Positions 23,301 to 30,205 of a stretch of DNA of 64,000 bases are shown here, one piece after another (position 1 is the first letter of the stretch; every line of letters begins with the position of its first letter). The stretch is taken from the NCBI GenBank assembly GCA_963576735.1, contig OY755175.1, forward strand, positions 12,416,401 through 12,480,400, in the 5' to 3' direction. A program made the translations under genes and the position numbers. The notes beneath the pieces were generated by a model that was not told where the DNA came from, made no database searches, and worked only from the letters and a program-made list of their open reading frames with translations. This DNA comes from Bedellia somnulentella (Eukaryota > Arthropoda > Insecta > Lepidoptera > Bedelliidae).

Positions 23301-24554
23301 TCACCAAACGAATACTGTCTTTATGGCTGATCAAACCAGCGCCTTGCCGGTATACTTATTGAGATTCTTAACTGAATATAACATAACATAACATAAACGT
23401 TCACGCCGAATATCCCCGAAGGGGTGGCAGAGGCACTAATACTTCGCTTGACTTTGTCACCTGGTGTTCAGAGTAGCCACGTTTTGCATGGACAGTGTAC
23501 TCACGTGATAGGGGGCAGGCCTATCGCCGTTTTGTACGAATACACTGTCACATGACTAAGTACAACTCAGCCATGTGGGTTTCCTCACGATGTTTTCCCT
23601 CACCGTTAACAACCATGATAAATTAACCACACATATATTAACTGAATATACATACATTTATATAATCACGCCTATAGGATTAGAAATTGATAAGCTTCTT
23701 TTGAAAGTTGAGTGGGGAGAGCATCGCTCAACAATCACTTAAGAAGCCGCTATACCCAATGTCACCTTTTACGAAAACCGCAGAAGGAAATGGGCTAGTG
23801 CTATTCTAGGGCGATACTACACAGCTATCTAAATATAATATCAGAGATGAGAAAAACTTGTACGAGGTTCTTATATCGTCTTACATAATTACGTCGCGCC
23901 ATCAAATGGCTTCGGTTGAAACTTGTACATTTATGCTTTTTATCGTAGAAACTTTGATACCGCGATGCAGGATTTGGTCGGCGAGTCTTCATAACAAGTG
24001 TAATAAATTTTTTTTTTTTAAATGCTTTATTTCGTTTTAATAACATACAAAATTTGTTTACAGTAATTCCGCCAAACTACATAATAGTTTGAATGATGAT
24101 TGTATACTTGTTGCTCTGAAATGTTATAACTTTTTGCATTGTCAGCAATATATTTATTCGTGTCATTGAATACCAAATATCATAACTAGGCGATGGACAG
24201 CAAAATCGAGTCATAGAGGGTGAATAAAAGTAAGTTGGTGAAAGTGATAGACAATGCGGTAATGTAAGTAGAGGATCACCACGGAGGGCACATTTAGATC
24301 AAGACCTTTGCCAGTATCGTACAAAATGGCAATCAACAGTCCCCACCTATATAAACTCCCACTAAAAATTCCCTCTTATACAGCTATAACTATTTAATTA
24401 CAGATCGTCAATGCTAGCGGAGCGGGTCACATTCGGGGACGTGTCCTCACTCATAGTATTCTCAGTGTTCGGCGTGGCTCTGTCCGCCATCTTATTTGGC
24501 GTAGAAGTGCTTGTAGCGAAACGACAGAAGAGAAACAACGATAGTCAGCTTTGA
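5270..24554 (+). CDS. Ir75: Ionotropic receptor, IR75-like (ten-exon model)
   Basis: IRs are variant glutamate-receptor-like cation channels in chemosensory neuron membranes; IR75 members are tuning receptors for acids and related odours and normally need a co-receptor (family knowledge). I join ten exons: 5270-5351, 6923-7068, 7486-7758, 10291-10424, 13666-13827, 15565-15755, 17474-17688, 21829-22032, 23216-23349 and 24404-24554. All junctions are GT/AG and phases agree, giving 563 residues. S1 spans roughly residues 168-265, M1 288-308, the pore loop 316-340, a second membrane helix with the family's YTA-like motif (AYYTSAIVSAL) 345-367, S2 402-513 and the last helix 530-552. Typical IR75 proteins are somewhat longer because of an N-terminal signal peptide that I do not see. 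The IR family is firm; the IR75 subgroup is inference from the N-terminal block and overall layout. Confidence 0.87.
5383..5610 (-). mobile_element. RTE LINE 3' fragment
   Basis: The + strand shows the complement of the LINE's end: ACATACATATTCTCACGCCG, then CATTGGGGTAGGCAGAGACT. Minus-strand reading gives the tail of the ORF (LLKKAGVRSIKNKRACMKIL). It is 5'-truncated and lies in the intron after the first recognised exon. Confidence 0.85.
5783..6480 (-). mobile_element. Mosaic of family B and RTE 3' fragments
   Basis: Minus-strand pieces in order: family B 5783-5868, RTE 3' end about 5872-5945, family B about 6043-6140, RTE 3' end about 6307-6480. All begin with CATACATA-type tails, so one element's tail may have served as the landing site for the next. 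No coding potential. Confidence 0.7.
6706..6905. mobile_element. Inverted pair of family B fragments
   Basis: 6706-6775 is the tail part in minus orientation (CATACATACATATACTCACG). About 6785-6905 is plus orientation, ending GTGGATTTATAGCCGTGAGTATG. The plus fragment ends about 17 bp before the receptor splice acceptor at 6922. Confidence 0.7.
6923..7068 (+). CDS. Ir75: IR75-like exon 2
   Basis: Acceptor TTGCTTTCAG ends at 6922; donor GTATG starts at 7069. 146 nt, phase 1 in and phase 0 out. Encodes (D)RVNLLKSLSQNGVKASFLC and on to YTEQYGEKNIKK, part of the N-terminal extracellular region upstream of S1. The frame is open upstream only through a SINE, so the acceptor rather than an in-frame ATG defines the start. 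Confidence 0.8.
7085..7330. mobile_element. Head-to-head pair of SINE family C copies
   Basis: 7085-7155 carries the complement of the family's post-head sequence (AAGGAAAATTTCGACACGAG) and of a B box. 7178-7325 is a plus copy with a tRNA-like head: A box TAGCTCAGTTGGCAGAGCG and B box GCGGGTTGAAATCC, followed by TTTTCTTTCC and CCCCACATAAGG. Related copies lie at 34828-34935, 35068-35192 and 45850-45935. Confidence 0.65.
7486..7758 (+). CDS. Ir75: IR75-like exon 3
   Basis: Acceptor TTGATTGCAG ends at 7485 and donor GTATG starts at 7759: exactly 91 codons, phase 0 at both ends. Residues LPEKYFSIWYKWLFLTDIPN through WERERILRRKNLIGYRLKIA. The late R-x-N-L-x-G-x-x-L-K segment is the family's entry to ligand-binding lobe S1, and the preceding part is the amino-terminal extracellular region. 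Confidence 0.9.
7850..8055 (+). mobile_element. Family B copy
   Basis: Plus copy from TGTCGACTTAGAATGTCACC to CTCAATAGGAATTCATAGCG; diverged, with the TATG tail lost. Downstream, 8056-8626 holds only AT-rich sequence, a TTTA run at 8108-8135 and a GT-rich microsatellite at about 8505-8562. Confidence 0.7.
8627..8722. repeat. Imperfect palindrome, about 96 bp
   Basis: TACGGAATGGCTGTCATTGC is mirrored on the far side by GCAATGACGGTTCCGTA, with the inner arms AGTTCCGAC and GTCGGAAC. The arms contain a few mismatches. It could be a small foldback element or the end of a larger one. No coding sequence. Confidence 0.75.
9024..9065. repeat. Perfect 16-bp-arm hairpin
   Basis: GATTCATGTTAATACG (9024-9039) is followed by a 10-nt loop and its exact reverse complement (9050-9065). 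It lies in a receptor intron. Too short for a MITE on its own; no polyT that would suggest a terminator. Confidence 0.85.
9271..9591 (-). pseudogene. LINE ORF2 C-terminal fragment
   Basis: The minus-strand open frame reads VSDMALLYDILHNNIDSPDL, then NVPKRRTRLTNLFKNQFAST and TINRMVNIYN. This arrangement (R-R-T-R followed by F..Q.A.TN and INRM...YN) is typical of the C-terminal tail of CR1/Jockey-like non-LTR retrotransposon polyproteins. It has no RT motifs of its own, so it is a 5'-truncated insertion, antisense to the receptor gene. Subfamily not resolved. Confidence 0.75.
9668..10035 (+). mobile_element. SINE family A, near full length
   Basis: Head ATGATAGTCCAGTGGGTAGA; B-box-like GTGAGTTCCAATCCTGGG. 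The body and the end CTTCGGGGATAAACGGCGTG are followed by ATGTTT repeats. In the same orientation as the receptor. Confidence 0.88.
10291..10424 (+). CDS. Ir75: IR75-like exon 4 (start of S1)
   Basis: Acceptor CATGTCCATAG ends at 10290; donor GTGAGT at 10425. 134 nt, phase 0 in and phase 2 out. Reads VVEYTEDYNGSFEKYLKDNT through HSAAELLAAALNAT. The (A/L)-rich helix then N-A-T matches the S1 segment where IRs have a hydrophobic helix ending LN.T. The split Thr codon is completed by the first base of exon 5. Confidence 0.88.
10637..11850 (-). mobile_element. RTE-type LINE, 3' half, antisense to receptor
   Basis: Minus-strand element beginning, in its own sense, around 11850 and ending at the (TATG)n-type tail at 10637-10660 (complement CATACATACATATTTTCACG). 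It covers the RT palm through the C-terminal tail. The 5' portion (endonuclease and early RT) is missing, as expected for incomplete target-primed reverse transcription. Confidence 0.9.
10662..11516 (-). pseudogene. RTE reverse transcriptase, C-terminal half
   Basis: 11516-10938 encodes GGFIVKCLLYADDQVLLASS with the YADD catalytic box intact, then the thumb region to KCGVKDDIVSKIEK. A stop near 10935 separates it from 10934-10662 (MRWFRHIERMDDRKLVKGTN to IVSAYPIGN), the conserved tail of this family. RTE enzymes nick target DNA and prime reverse transcription there. Only one interruption is seen in this part, so the copy is fairly young, but the 5' truncation makes it inactive. Confidence 0.9.
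12575..12720 (+). mobile_element. SINE family E fragment
   Basis: The head GTGGACTGCCGTGTCCTAG is diverged. The B-box region GTTCGCGGGTTCGAATGCTG is clear and is followed by TTCTTTCGAAAGAGTGTTAG. Related to the element at 868-1035. From 11851 to 12574 only AT-rich sequence and an unassigned GC-rich patch (12150-12215) are seen. Confidence 0.5.
12914..12980 (+). pseudogene. Decayed partial copy of receptor exon 5
   Basis: The sequence from the AG at 12912-12913 aligns base for base with the start of exon 5 (13666), including the TAGGGTGTCCATAAT junction. In the same phase it reads VSIIPYHTWILMAHNSSVF against VSIIPAHTWISMADNSSVL in the real exon: 15 of 19 residues identical. After about 22 codons similarity fades and a TGA follows. 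It lacks the second half and any evident donor site. It is either a duplicated exon that has decayed or a relic of an alternative exon, lying 690 bp upstream of the functional one. Confidence 0.78.
13266..13605 (+). mobile_element. SINE family A, full length
   Basis: A box GTGATAGCTCAATGGGTAGA, B box GTGTTCAAATCCCGGG, conserved body, and end CTCGGGGATATTCGGCG followed by TTATGTTATG. It lies between the exon-5 relic and exon 5. Immediately after it (13612-13660) is a strip resembling the family E body (TATCCCATAATACCAGTTC), which runs up to the exon 5 acceptor. Confidence 0.9.
13666..13827 (+). CDS. Ir75: IR75-like exon 5 (S1 lobe)
   Basis: Acceptor GATTTATTTGTAG ends at 13665; donor GTATGC at 13828. 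162 nt, phase 2 in and out. Reads (T)VSIIPAHTWISMADNSSVL, then GAAELGGSPMRMRLGRLHLM and DYVLPIWPFR. The G-G-S-P followed by R...MDY...W matches the IR75 S1 lobe, where the ligand-contacting loops sit. High local GC compared with the introns around it supports real coding sequence. Confidence 0.93.
   Translation, partial: GVHNTSSHVDLDGRQQQCVADGVQRGGGAGGVANEDAAGPAAFDGLCAAYMAF
13858..14035 (+). mobile_element. Family B fragment
   Basis: Starts GTGTTGGCTTAGAATAGCAA about 30 bp after the exon 5 donor and runs through TTAACTTCCAAAAGTAGCTG to about 14035 without the tail. 14036-14602 contains no recognised element; a 146-codon open frame starting at 14244 has no recognisable similarity. Confidence 0.7.
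14603..14835 (-). mobile_element. Family B copy
   Basis: Minus copy from ACATACACTCACAGCCATAA to GCCGGCACTACACGGCAAAA. Near full length, moderately diverged. Confidence 0.8.
14983..15182. mobile_element. Short non-autonomous hAT-type element (MITE)
   Basis: 200 bp with inverted ends CAGGGCTTCCC (left) and GGGAAGCCCTG (right). The flanks AGTTAGAT and GGTCAGAT form an 8-bp target duplication with two mismatches. An 8-bp duplication and CAG...CTG ends are hallmarks of hAT elements. There is no coding sequence, so it depended on a transposase supplied elsewhere. Confidence 0.85.
15565..15755 (+). CDS. Ir75: IR75-like exon 6 (M1 and pore entry)
   Basis: Acceptor TTTCCTTCCAG ends at 15564; donor GTATAC at 15756. 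191 nt, phase 2 in and phase 1 out. After (R)VGFIYLAERASSTDMYLEPF comes a hydrophobic helix (AVWLCSAAIGLLLALVMYLT), the first membrane segment, then ISTLATFLQQ, the start of the pore loop. The P-F-S-x-x-V-W motif before M1 is strongly conserved in IRs. Confidence 0.95.
15800..16998 (+). mobile_element. RTE-type LINE, 3' half, sense to receptor
   Basis: Begins just after exon 6 and ends at 16965-16998 with GGCGTGAGAATATGTATG and further TATG units. It covers most of the RT domain and the C-terminal tail and is 5'-truncated. Same family as 10637-11850 but in the opposite orientation, so the two copies could pair in the receptor pre-mRNA. Confidence 0.9.
15840..16962 (+). pseudogene. RTE reverse transcriptase, broken
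   Basis: Fragments in different frames: DLEKAYG near 15850, then a frame change to SQFGLGSRLIRAKVSLFEDP (from 15896), GVRQGCVASPWLFNLFMDD, and the catalytic CLLYADDQVLLASS. Then comes a frameshift near 16297, a TGA near 16534 (after SECLV), and the tail MRSLRKVCNVRLCD to IVSAYPNGN ending at 16962. Motifs are recognisable, but at least three disruptions make it inactive. Confidence 0.92.
17190..17445 (-). mobile_element. RTE 3' fragment next to exon 7
   Basis: Complement of the family end (TCGGGTAGGCAGAGACTATC) and ORF tail, diverged (TTTAGACTACGGACTCTTGG). It ends about 30 bp before the exon 7 acceptor, so the present intron end sits next to LINE-derived sequence. Confidence 0.75.
17474..17688 (+). 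CDS. Ir75: IR75-like exon 7 (pore and second helix)
   Basis: Acceptor ATGTTTCCAG ends at 17473; phase 1 in. It completes Asp then reads AGTVPEGISGRLTFTWLSIW and AMLMNAYYTSAIVSALMSGG, ending DYDFMRYYMFG. Q-Q-D-A-G then R...F-x-W is the IR pore-to-M3 transition, and AYYTSAIVSAL is the degenerate equivalent of the glutamate receptor SYTANLAAF gate. The donor at 17689 is GTTGGT, a weaker site. Using it gives phase 0 and an exact join to exon 8. Confidence 0.92.
18157..19302. repeat. Left arm of a 1146-bp inverted repeat
   Basis: Every base pairs with 20578-21723 at constant coordinate sum 39880, with only about four mismatches seen by eye (near 18943, 19058, 19214 and 19249) and no indels. The arm contains a SINE family A piece truncated at 18157, a second diverged family A piece (about 18585-18915), and LINE sequence at its inner end. 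It lies wholly within the receptor intron 17689-21828. Confidence 0.97.
19195..20345 (+). pseudogene. Non-LTR retrotransposon RT remnants
   Basis: Spans the inner end of the left arm and the spacer. RT-like blocks in order: RWVDSYLSERFQFVELRKKN (19260-19320), then after about 75 bp containing TAGAATAGAATAGAAAA-type tail sequence, RGVPQGTILGPLLFMLYT (19430-19485), the standard RT palm motif. NAQLERIVTWSGRNCLVLNP follows near 19660, and the C-terminal SFRFAASKCWNDLPPLIRSV lies at 20170-20240. The order fits a CR1/Jockey-like ORF2 with frameshifts and a nested insertion of another LINE tail (about 19345-19410). The YxDD block is not found intact. Confidence 0.82.
20578..21723. repeat. Right arm of the 1146-bp inverted repeat
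   Basis: Reverse complement of 18157-19302. Its SINE family A copy continues beyond the arm to about 21788 with an intact B-box complement (GGGATTTGAACC) and A-box complement, whereas the left arm stops inside that SINE. So the right arm appears to be the source and the left arm an inverted copy. Confidence 0.97.
21829..22032 (+). CDS. Ir75: IR75-like exon 8 (S2 lobe)
   Basis: Acceptor TTGGTTTTGCAG ends at 21828; donor GTATAAG at 22033. 68 codons, phase 0 at both ends. Reads NSSDIPHLDYLKKKKMTSSL, then SMGVELIKRGDTAYHGQYNH and DEHLCKLSYVDTIPE. G-V-x-x-I-x-x-G-x-x-A-Y-H matches IR75 S2; the residue after H-x is Gln, where relatives often have an acidic residue. The E..C.L segment is the conserved partner of the final Cys in exon 9. 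Confidence 0.92.
22050..22520. mobile_element. RTE fragment (-) followed by family B copy (+)
   Basis: 22055-22200 is a diverged RTE 3' end in minus orientation (AATACATATAGTCACGC, then CACTTTGTACGATCCTGGCA). 22272-22520 is a near-complete plus family B copy from GTAGTGCCGGCTTAGAATAG to TTATAGCCGTGAGTAGATG. Confidence 0.75.
22570..23115. mobile_element. Family B fragment (+) and RTE 3' end (-)
   Basis: 22575-22650 is the last third of family B (GGATTTATAGTCGTGATGAG). 22655-23110 is a minus RTE copy, well diverged: CATACATACATATACTCACA, and minus-strand residues like MRSLRIKFYVRVMRSRENCM. Multiple frameshifts; no intact open frame. Confidence 0.75.
23216..23349 (+). CDS. Ir75: IR75-like exon 9 (end of S2)
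   Basis: Acceptor TTATTTCTTTCAG ends at 23215; donor GTATAC at 23350. 134 nt, phase 0 in and phase 2 out. Reads TPLWVVTTKYSEYKDVMRSA, then SWVRETGLTKRILSLWLIKP and APCR. The R-E-T-G-L-x-x-R...LW...K-P-x-C pattern is diagnostic for IR75-type receptors just before the last membrane helix. Confidence 0.95.
23375..23825 (-). mobile_element. SINE family A (-) then family B (-)
   Basis: 23378-23638: the ATAACATAACATAAACGTTC tail complement through TTAACAACCATGATAAATTA, lacking the tRNA-like head. 23648-23825: a diverged family B copy ending CTAGGGCGATACTACACAGC. Confidence 0.82.
24210..24352 (+). mobile_element. RTE ORF-tail fragment
   Basis: Diverged plus-strand strip related to KLVKEIYRANVEGNVSRGRP and the following tail (GTAAGTTGGTGAAAGTGATA, then TTGCCAGTATCGTACAAAAT), with internal deletions. 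It lies in the last receptor intron, about 50 bp upstream of the exon 10 acceptor. Confidence 0.7.
24404..24554 (+). CDS. Ir75: IR75-like exon 10 (last membrane helix, stop)
   Basis: Acceptor TTTAATTACAG ends at 24403. The first base completes Arg, followed by SSMLAERVTFGDVSSLIVFS and VFGVALSAILFGVEVLVAKR, then QKRNNDSQL and TGA at 24552-24554. The hydrophobic run is the third membrane helix, followed by a basic stretch and a short cytoplasmic tail, as usual in IRs. Confidence 0.94.
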
Positions 24555-24710
24555 ATTATATTTATTTGGTTTAACTATATTCTTGTTTGCAATTAAAGAA
24601 TATAATTATTGCTTGCACTTGCTTTTTGCTCTATGGTGAGAAATAATTGAAAATTAATTTCTTGTTAATGTAAATCGTTTTATATTGGTGCACCATTTAC
24701 ATGTTTTTAA

Positions 24711-24716
24711 AATAAA
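24711..24716 (+). promoter_or_regulatory. Polyadenylation signal of the receptor gene
   Basis: AATAAA about 157 nt after the stop codon, in AT-rich sequence. No other transcript in this orientation ends nearby. Confidence 0.65.
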
Positions 24717-24935
24717 TAATGGATAGATATTAATATATAAAATTATGTAATATTTTTTTATTTTATTTTTAAGCCTGCAGGTTTCGGTAAATTGCTTACT
24801 AAAAAATGTTTACCATTTTCATTCCGTCGTCAGAGGTTCGTTAAGTTGTGATGGACAATGAACGGATGATACTAATAGCAATACAACATCAATGTCCATT
24901 GCTTTAGAAAGTTCTATTCATCCTTCATAGAAAAT

Positions 24936-25205
24936 AACATACATACATATACTCACGGCTATAAATCCCTAGAAGGGGTAGCCAGAGCTAAGGAATTAGA
25001 AATTCCTCAGCCACTTTTGGAAAGTTGAGTGGGGAAAAGACGGTGAAAAAAGGTCATTGGTGATGGGTCTCCAACCGCATCGCCCAAAAATCCCTTAAAA
25101 GCCCCAATGCCGTTAGTCGCCTTTTACGTACACCCACCGGAAGAAATGGGGTAGTGCTATTCTAAGCCGGCACTACACAGCATAGCCGGAACTACACAGC
25201 ATAGA
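24936..25205 (-). mobile_element. Family B, near full length
   Basis: Minus copy from ACATACATACATATACTCAC to GCCGGCACTACACAGCATAG. One of the best-preserved copies. The end of the head is duplicated (CGGCACTACACAGCATAGCC). Confidence 0.88.
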
Positions 25206-27999
25206 AAATAATTAGTATATTAATAAAAAAGTTTACTTTATAACCCTTTTAGCCGAAAAGCAAAGCACTAAGTTACATTATGGTATACCTGCCAAAAGTG
25301 TGGTAAGCCGCGAATATGAAAATTATTAACACACAAAACATTTTAATCTCGGTATGGGGCATCGCATATATCCAGAAAGTAACCCGGTAGCCACAAACGA
25401 ACGTTTACGAACAGAACCTCTCTAAATTATTCAGTGTCGCGGATTTTCATACGGATATGGCGGCGGCTGCGGCAGAGCATACGTGGTTTTATGCACTTTT
25501 TATCTTAAACCTTTGTACGTCGGCGTCATGAAAACGTAATAACATTGGCTAAACGGACTCTCAGCTAGGGATATAAATTGATCAAACATTGTTTTACTAA
25601 CTTAATTTTATATGCTTTTGGGTTCTCAATGCATATAAAAGTTAGTAAAGAAGAATAATCATTTCTTCAAGTTTTAATTTGATGCAATATTCAAAACCAA
25701 GTTCCAAGAGGATGAAAATTTTGTAAGGTATGTCGCATTGTATTTATTTTGCACATCAAGCGTCAATTTGTGCGTTTAATAAACTAACAAATGTTTGCTC
25801 GCGAAACTAAATTAAGCCATTTTATATGTGGAAATGGCCAAGATATACTAGCTAGTGTGACTTGGAATCATTGAGTATTTTGTCATAAATATAATAGGCT
25901 GTATGTTATGTCTGTCTGCAACATAATTTTCAAGAAGTGATAATACAAATCAATTATTAGAATTGTAAAGACTAATATTTGGCAGATTTTAATCAACCAC
26001 CCCTCTCTATTATACTATAATCTATTTCATTTTCTTTTCAAATACGTGTGTACACAGAAACCGCGCCCAAATATGAGAAATGTGAAATTAATTACAATTG
26101 GCCAAGTGTGAGTCGGCCCGCCCTTGAAGGGCTTCGTAGTAGCGAGAATACGTAACCGAGATAGGTATTCACAACTCAACTCAAACGTTCACGCCGTATT
26201 TCCCCGAATAGGTGACAGAGGTACTAACACTTTTGAAATCACGTCACATTGTCACCTGGGGTTTAGGGTAGCCATGTTTTGCAAAGACAGTGTACTCACG
26301 TGACTGGGGGCATGCCTATCGCCATTTAGTACAATTAAATTGAGATCTTTTACTCATATTTTTTATTTAAACTAATCACTTTCTGATTTTATAAGTTTGA
26401 GGAGGGAGAGGAATCATAAGTTTGGAGGGAGTCTTTTAAAGTATAAACTTTCAGAAAAATAATGTTTAAAACTTAATGTTTTTTTAAAGACTTATCTATT
26501 ATTTTGTAAGAATATTTACATGTTCATGTGCGACTGGCAGCAAATAAACGTTTTTACTTCTTCTTCTTCTTCTTCTATAGGCACTCCATCTTAAACTTAC
26601 AGGTTTGATGTAACGTTTTTTGTGTCATGTATGAAGATCCCACCTCCCACCATATATTTTTGCCTTAAAACCTTGAAGCGGTTTCGGTCTACAGATACCT
26701 ATAAATTTTCAACTTAGTCTCATTAGTTGCGGATATATATTGCTTTAAAACACAGACAGACAGACAAACAAACACGACGAACCTCTAAGGGTTTATTTGT
26801 ATGCCATTCTGCTACGAAACCCCGAAAACAGGTACATATCCATGAAAAACGAACTATGCACCAACTTAGTCATAGTTAAGCCCAAGTTTAAAGTGCCCAT
26901 CCATTCTAGCGTTTTCCACTCACTGCGTGTTTGCATATTCATTGGTGTGCCTGGATTATGTTAGTTTGAATTTATTGACGCTGAACAAGCCATCGATCAT
27001 AGGTTTCACTGAGCCCGTTGCAATTGATAGTAATCGGACTTAACACACCACAATTTTATTATTATTTCCATTTTATTTACTAATTATTCTGACTATAATA
27101 TGATTCATACTTAAATAAGAAAATATACTGACGCCCATTTTTACATTGGGGTGATGACTCATGATTATAACTACCAAATGTAGCCTGAGCCTCGAAACAA
27201 AAAAATCAGTTTTTCAAAGTTGGGTGGCGTTTAGTTTATATTAAATAGGATGATTTATGATGGGTGGAGACCATATTGCCCAACGTTTCACTTGAAAAGC
27301 GCCATAATCCCTAGTGCATTTATGAATTACTCGTAACTTTTGTATATGACATTTTGGAATGAAAGTTTCATCGTTTTTTCAAGGAGTTTGTCTACTTGAT
27401 TAATTTGATTGGTGTCAATGATTAATCGACTAATATCTATACATACATTTGAGACCATTGAACATTCACGCCATTTGTAACTAATGGTGTGGAATTATGT
27501 ATTGACCCAGGACTCTTGAAAATAATTGCCTTTAAAATATTTGTGGCCTACGATAAATACTCAGCTACTTTATATGTTTTGCACAAGGGTTATTTACACT
27601 TCCCACTAAAGAGTTTGAGTCTTCCCTGACTATTATGACTACGCCGCCGCCGCGCCGTAGTCCAAGCGGGCCTCCCGAAAACGACCTATTTTTATCCTTA
27701 TATAAGTAGTCTCTGGAGATTTGAACCCGATTTCTCTCAGCCCTTTCAGGGTTTACGTTTTAACTGTTAGCCCTTGGAGGTAGAATTGATCATAAATCAA
27801 AGGGTAAAGACTTCAAAACTAATAATTTTGATAATCATCTACCGTTGTAAACAATAAAGTAATCGCCCGTAAAGTAATTGCGAATTTAATCATTAAAAAC
27901 AGTTGTTTTTAGAAGCTACTATGTATTCTATCATATTGTTTAAAGAAATAAATAAATATCCAAGATTTTTTTTTTTAAACTCTTAAGTAGCAAATGGTT
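25206..27999. other. Intergenic stretch, little recognised
   Basis: Contains a truncated minus family A copy (about 26172-26335: CAAACGTTCACGCCGTATTT, then ACGTGACTGGGGGCATGCCT) and a TTC repeat at about 26558-26576 at the end of a retroposon-like strip (AAATAAACGTTTTTAC). No exon with coding-like composition or family motif is seen, though short exons cannot be excluded. Confidence 0.5.
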
Positions 28000-28049
28000 A
28001 TGGTTAAAAAAGCTACTCTAGAACAAACGTTAATTCCTCATTACATCCT

Positions 28050-29015
28050 ATTCTTAATGATAGGTTGACGATTTGGATATAAGCCGAGAGCGGAGGGCGT
28101 TGGCAGCGCGATGCAATATGTTGGTCCGAAGGTTTTCTCGTAGTTCGATGGCGGTAAATATAGCGTTGTTCAAAGCGTTTTGCCAAACGCTGTATACTTG
28201 CGCACTTTGGGTTAACTACACGCAGCGTGCTTTCAACGCCCTTCGTGTCCAGTATAACAATGCGTTTAAGGTGATGTTGGGGCTGAGCCGTTTTTGCAGC
28301 GCATCAGGGATGTTTGCAGAGGTGACGGTAGATGGGTTTCACGCTATAGTGCGAAAACGCATTGCCTCTCTGATGTTCAGAACGCGGGAAAGTCACAACA
28401 ACATCATAAACCTCAATGATGACCTAGGCATAGGTAGGGAAAGCAGGGAACTGTCTGTTAGATGTAATATGTTGGCTCGCAGGTTTTCTCGATGTTCAAC
28501 AGAGGTGAAAATAACCCTTTTTAGAGCTCTTTGTCAATCATTCTATACATCTGCCTTGTGGGTCAAATATACCCAAAAAGCATACGGTGCACTGCGGGTC
28601 CAATACAACAACGCGTACAGAGTAATGATGGAGCTGCCTCAGTACTGCAGTGCGTCGGGGATGTTTGCGGAGGGCCGCGTGGATGATTTCTACGAGATCA
28701 TCCGCTAGCGTGTCGCGGCCATCATGCAGAGAATCTGGGACAGCCCCAACACGCTCTTGAGAGTATTGGCCGATAAGTTCGACGATGTATCGGCACTGGG
28801 TATATGTGCAGCGGCACATTAGAGCTGCTTCCCTGGCTAGAATTGGCACCTTATGTAAATATTTATATAGTAAATATTTTAAATTTTAGTTTTATTTAAA
28901 TAATCTGTAAGACTAACTATACTAACATAATTTAAGTATCTCGATGTTACTTACCTACTAACATTACTATGGATTTACTTTGTGATCTGAAATAAAGTTT
29001 TTATTATTATTTTAG
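28050..29015 (+). mobile_element. LINE 3' portion with tandemly duplicated tail domain
   Basis: Coding sequence (see next entry) followed by an AT-rich 3' part and a TTTTTATTATTATTTT end at about 28998-29013. There is no upstream RT motif, so the insertion is 5'-truncated. The family is a non-LTR retrotransposon whose C-terminal region carries the motif AL..F......L......V.YTQ.A..ALRVQYNNA. Confidence 0.75.
28073..28708 (+). pseudogene. LINE C-terminal domain, two copies fused in frame
   Basis: The 211-codon frame contains two similar segments. The first is RALAARCNMLVRRFSRSSMA through LRVQYNNAFKVMLGLSRFCS and SGMFAEVTVDGF. The second starts at about residue 124: RELSVRCNMLARRFSRCSTE through LRVQYNNAYRVMMELPQYCS and SGMFAEGRVDDF. 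They differ at many positions, so they derive from different copies or an old duplication. After a TAG at 28706 the frame continues RVAAIMQRIWDSPNTLLRVL, showing that the second copy was longer. Not a host gene. Confidence 0.8.
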
Positions 29016-29343
29016 CGAATAGGCTCGGTGACCCAGTTTTAAAACATTGGGTAAAGGCTTCCAGTTTTGATTCATTGTAAAAAATATTTTAATTGTATAT
29101 GAATAAATATAGATATTAGATATAATTGGTGTGCATACCAACATATTGATTAAGTTGTATTACTAACAAGAATGGAACTATGTTCTGATAATAAAGATTA
29201 TTCTATCCTAAAGCGGCACAAGATTAAAACTGCAAATTATTTAAGCGCCACTGAGTACTTTACCTCATCAAAATCATTTTTCCTTAGCATGAATTAAATA
29301 ACAGTTCGGGGGACACTTATAAATTACAAAGTCAAGTTGAGAC

Positions 29344-29694
29344 CTATCCTACCTTCATTAAGGTTATTTTATGCGCTACGTTGACATTGCGAGTGAAAAT
29401 GCGAGGAATATTTTTTCCGATTATTAAATTTTCTGATTGAACTTTTAACTCGTCGATATCCGACAAAAAGTTTCTGAAGGATCCTGGCTTGGACGAAAAT
29501 CTGTTTCTACGTTTTGATTTATTGCGATTAAAAGTTCGACCCTTTTCCATTTTTTGCAGAATAGTAAGAGCCTTTGAGTGGTGCATTAAGATTAATACAA
29601 TTTGAGCTATCCTTTTTAGCGATAGCGTAGCGGCGGCCATCTTGAATTTACAGTTATATCGAATAAACATAATTGTATTTTCACCAAAATCCAA
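29344..29694 (-). other. Unassigned open frame, 116 codons
   Basis: The minus-strand frame has a basic segment (GRTFNRNKSKRRNRFSSKPG) and no recognised domain. Its 5' part overlaps sequence repeated at about 35755-35805 (ACAGTTATATCGAATAAACA), so it spans the edge of the segmental duplication. Probably a chance or repeat-derived frame; low confidence that it is expressed. Confidence 0.2.
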
Positions 29695-29879
29695 AGTGTA
29701 TCCTAAATTTCATATTAATCGGTTGACAGGAAGGGGGTGAAATTTAAATTACTAAATTGACCCAAGAATAAAACAAACAGGGCAAGCTAAATAAAACCGT
29801 TTAAAAAAAAAGTCTGCGCAATTTCCATAAAAAATATTGCATAGTTTTTGCTTCACGTAATACATATATAAATCAACTC

Positions 29880-30205
29880 AAACTCAATCGTTCACGCCGA
29901 ATATCCCCGAAGGGTTTGGCAAAGGTACTAATACTTCTGAACATCACGTGACATTGTGACTGGTGTGCAGAATACCTACGTTTTGCTTGGACAGTGTACT
30001 CACGTGATAGGGGACAGGGTCTATCGCCGTTTTGTATGAATACACTGCCACATTACTAAGTATCTTCCCGCGGGTGTTGTAAGAGGCGACTTAGGGTATT
30101 GGGTCTTATTAAGTGATTGTTAGGCGATGCGGATGGAGACCCATCACCAACAACATTTATGCATAATCCTTCACCCTCTTAACTTCCAAAAATGGCTGAG
30201 GAATT
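29880..30205. mobile_element. SINE family A (-) and family B (+) fragments
   Basis: 29880-30060: minus family A without its head (CAATCGTTCACGCCGAATAT to ACTGCCACATTACTAAGTA). It is followed without a gap by a plus family B strip (CTTCCCGCGGGTGTTGTAAG to GGCTGAGGAATTTTAATATG). The same chimeric junction occurs in copy 2 at 35812-36080, so it predates the duplication. Confidence 0.85.
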
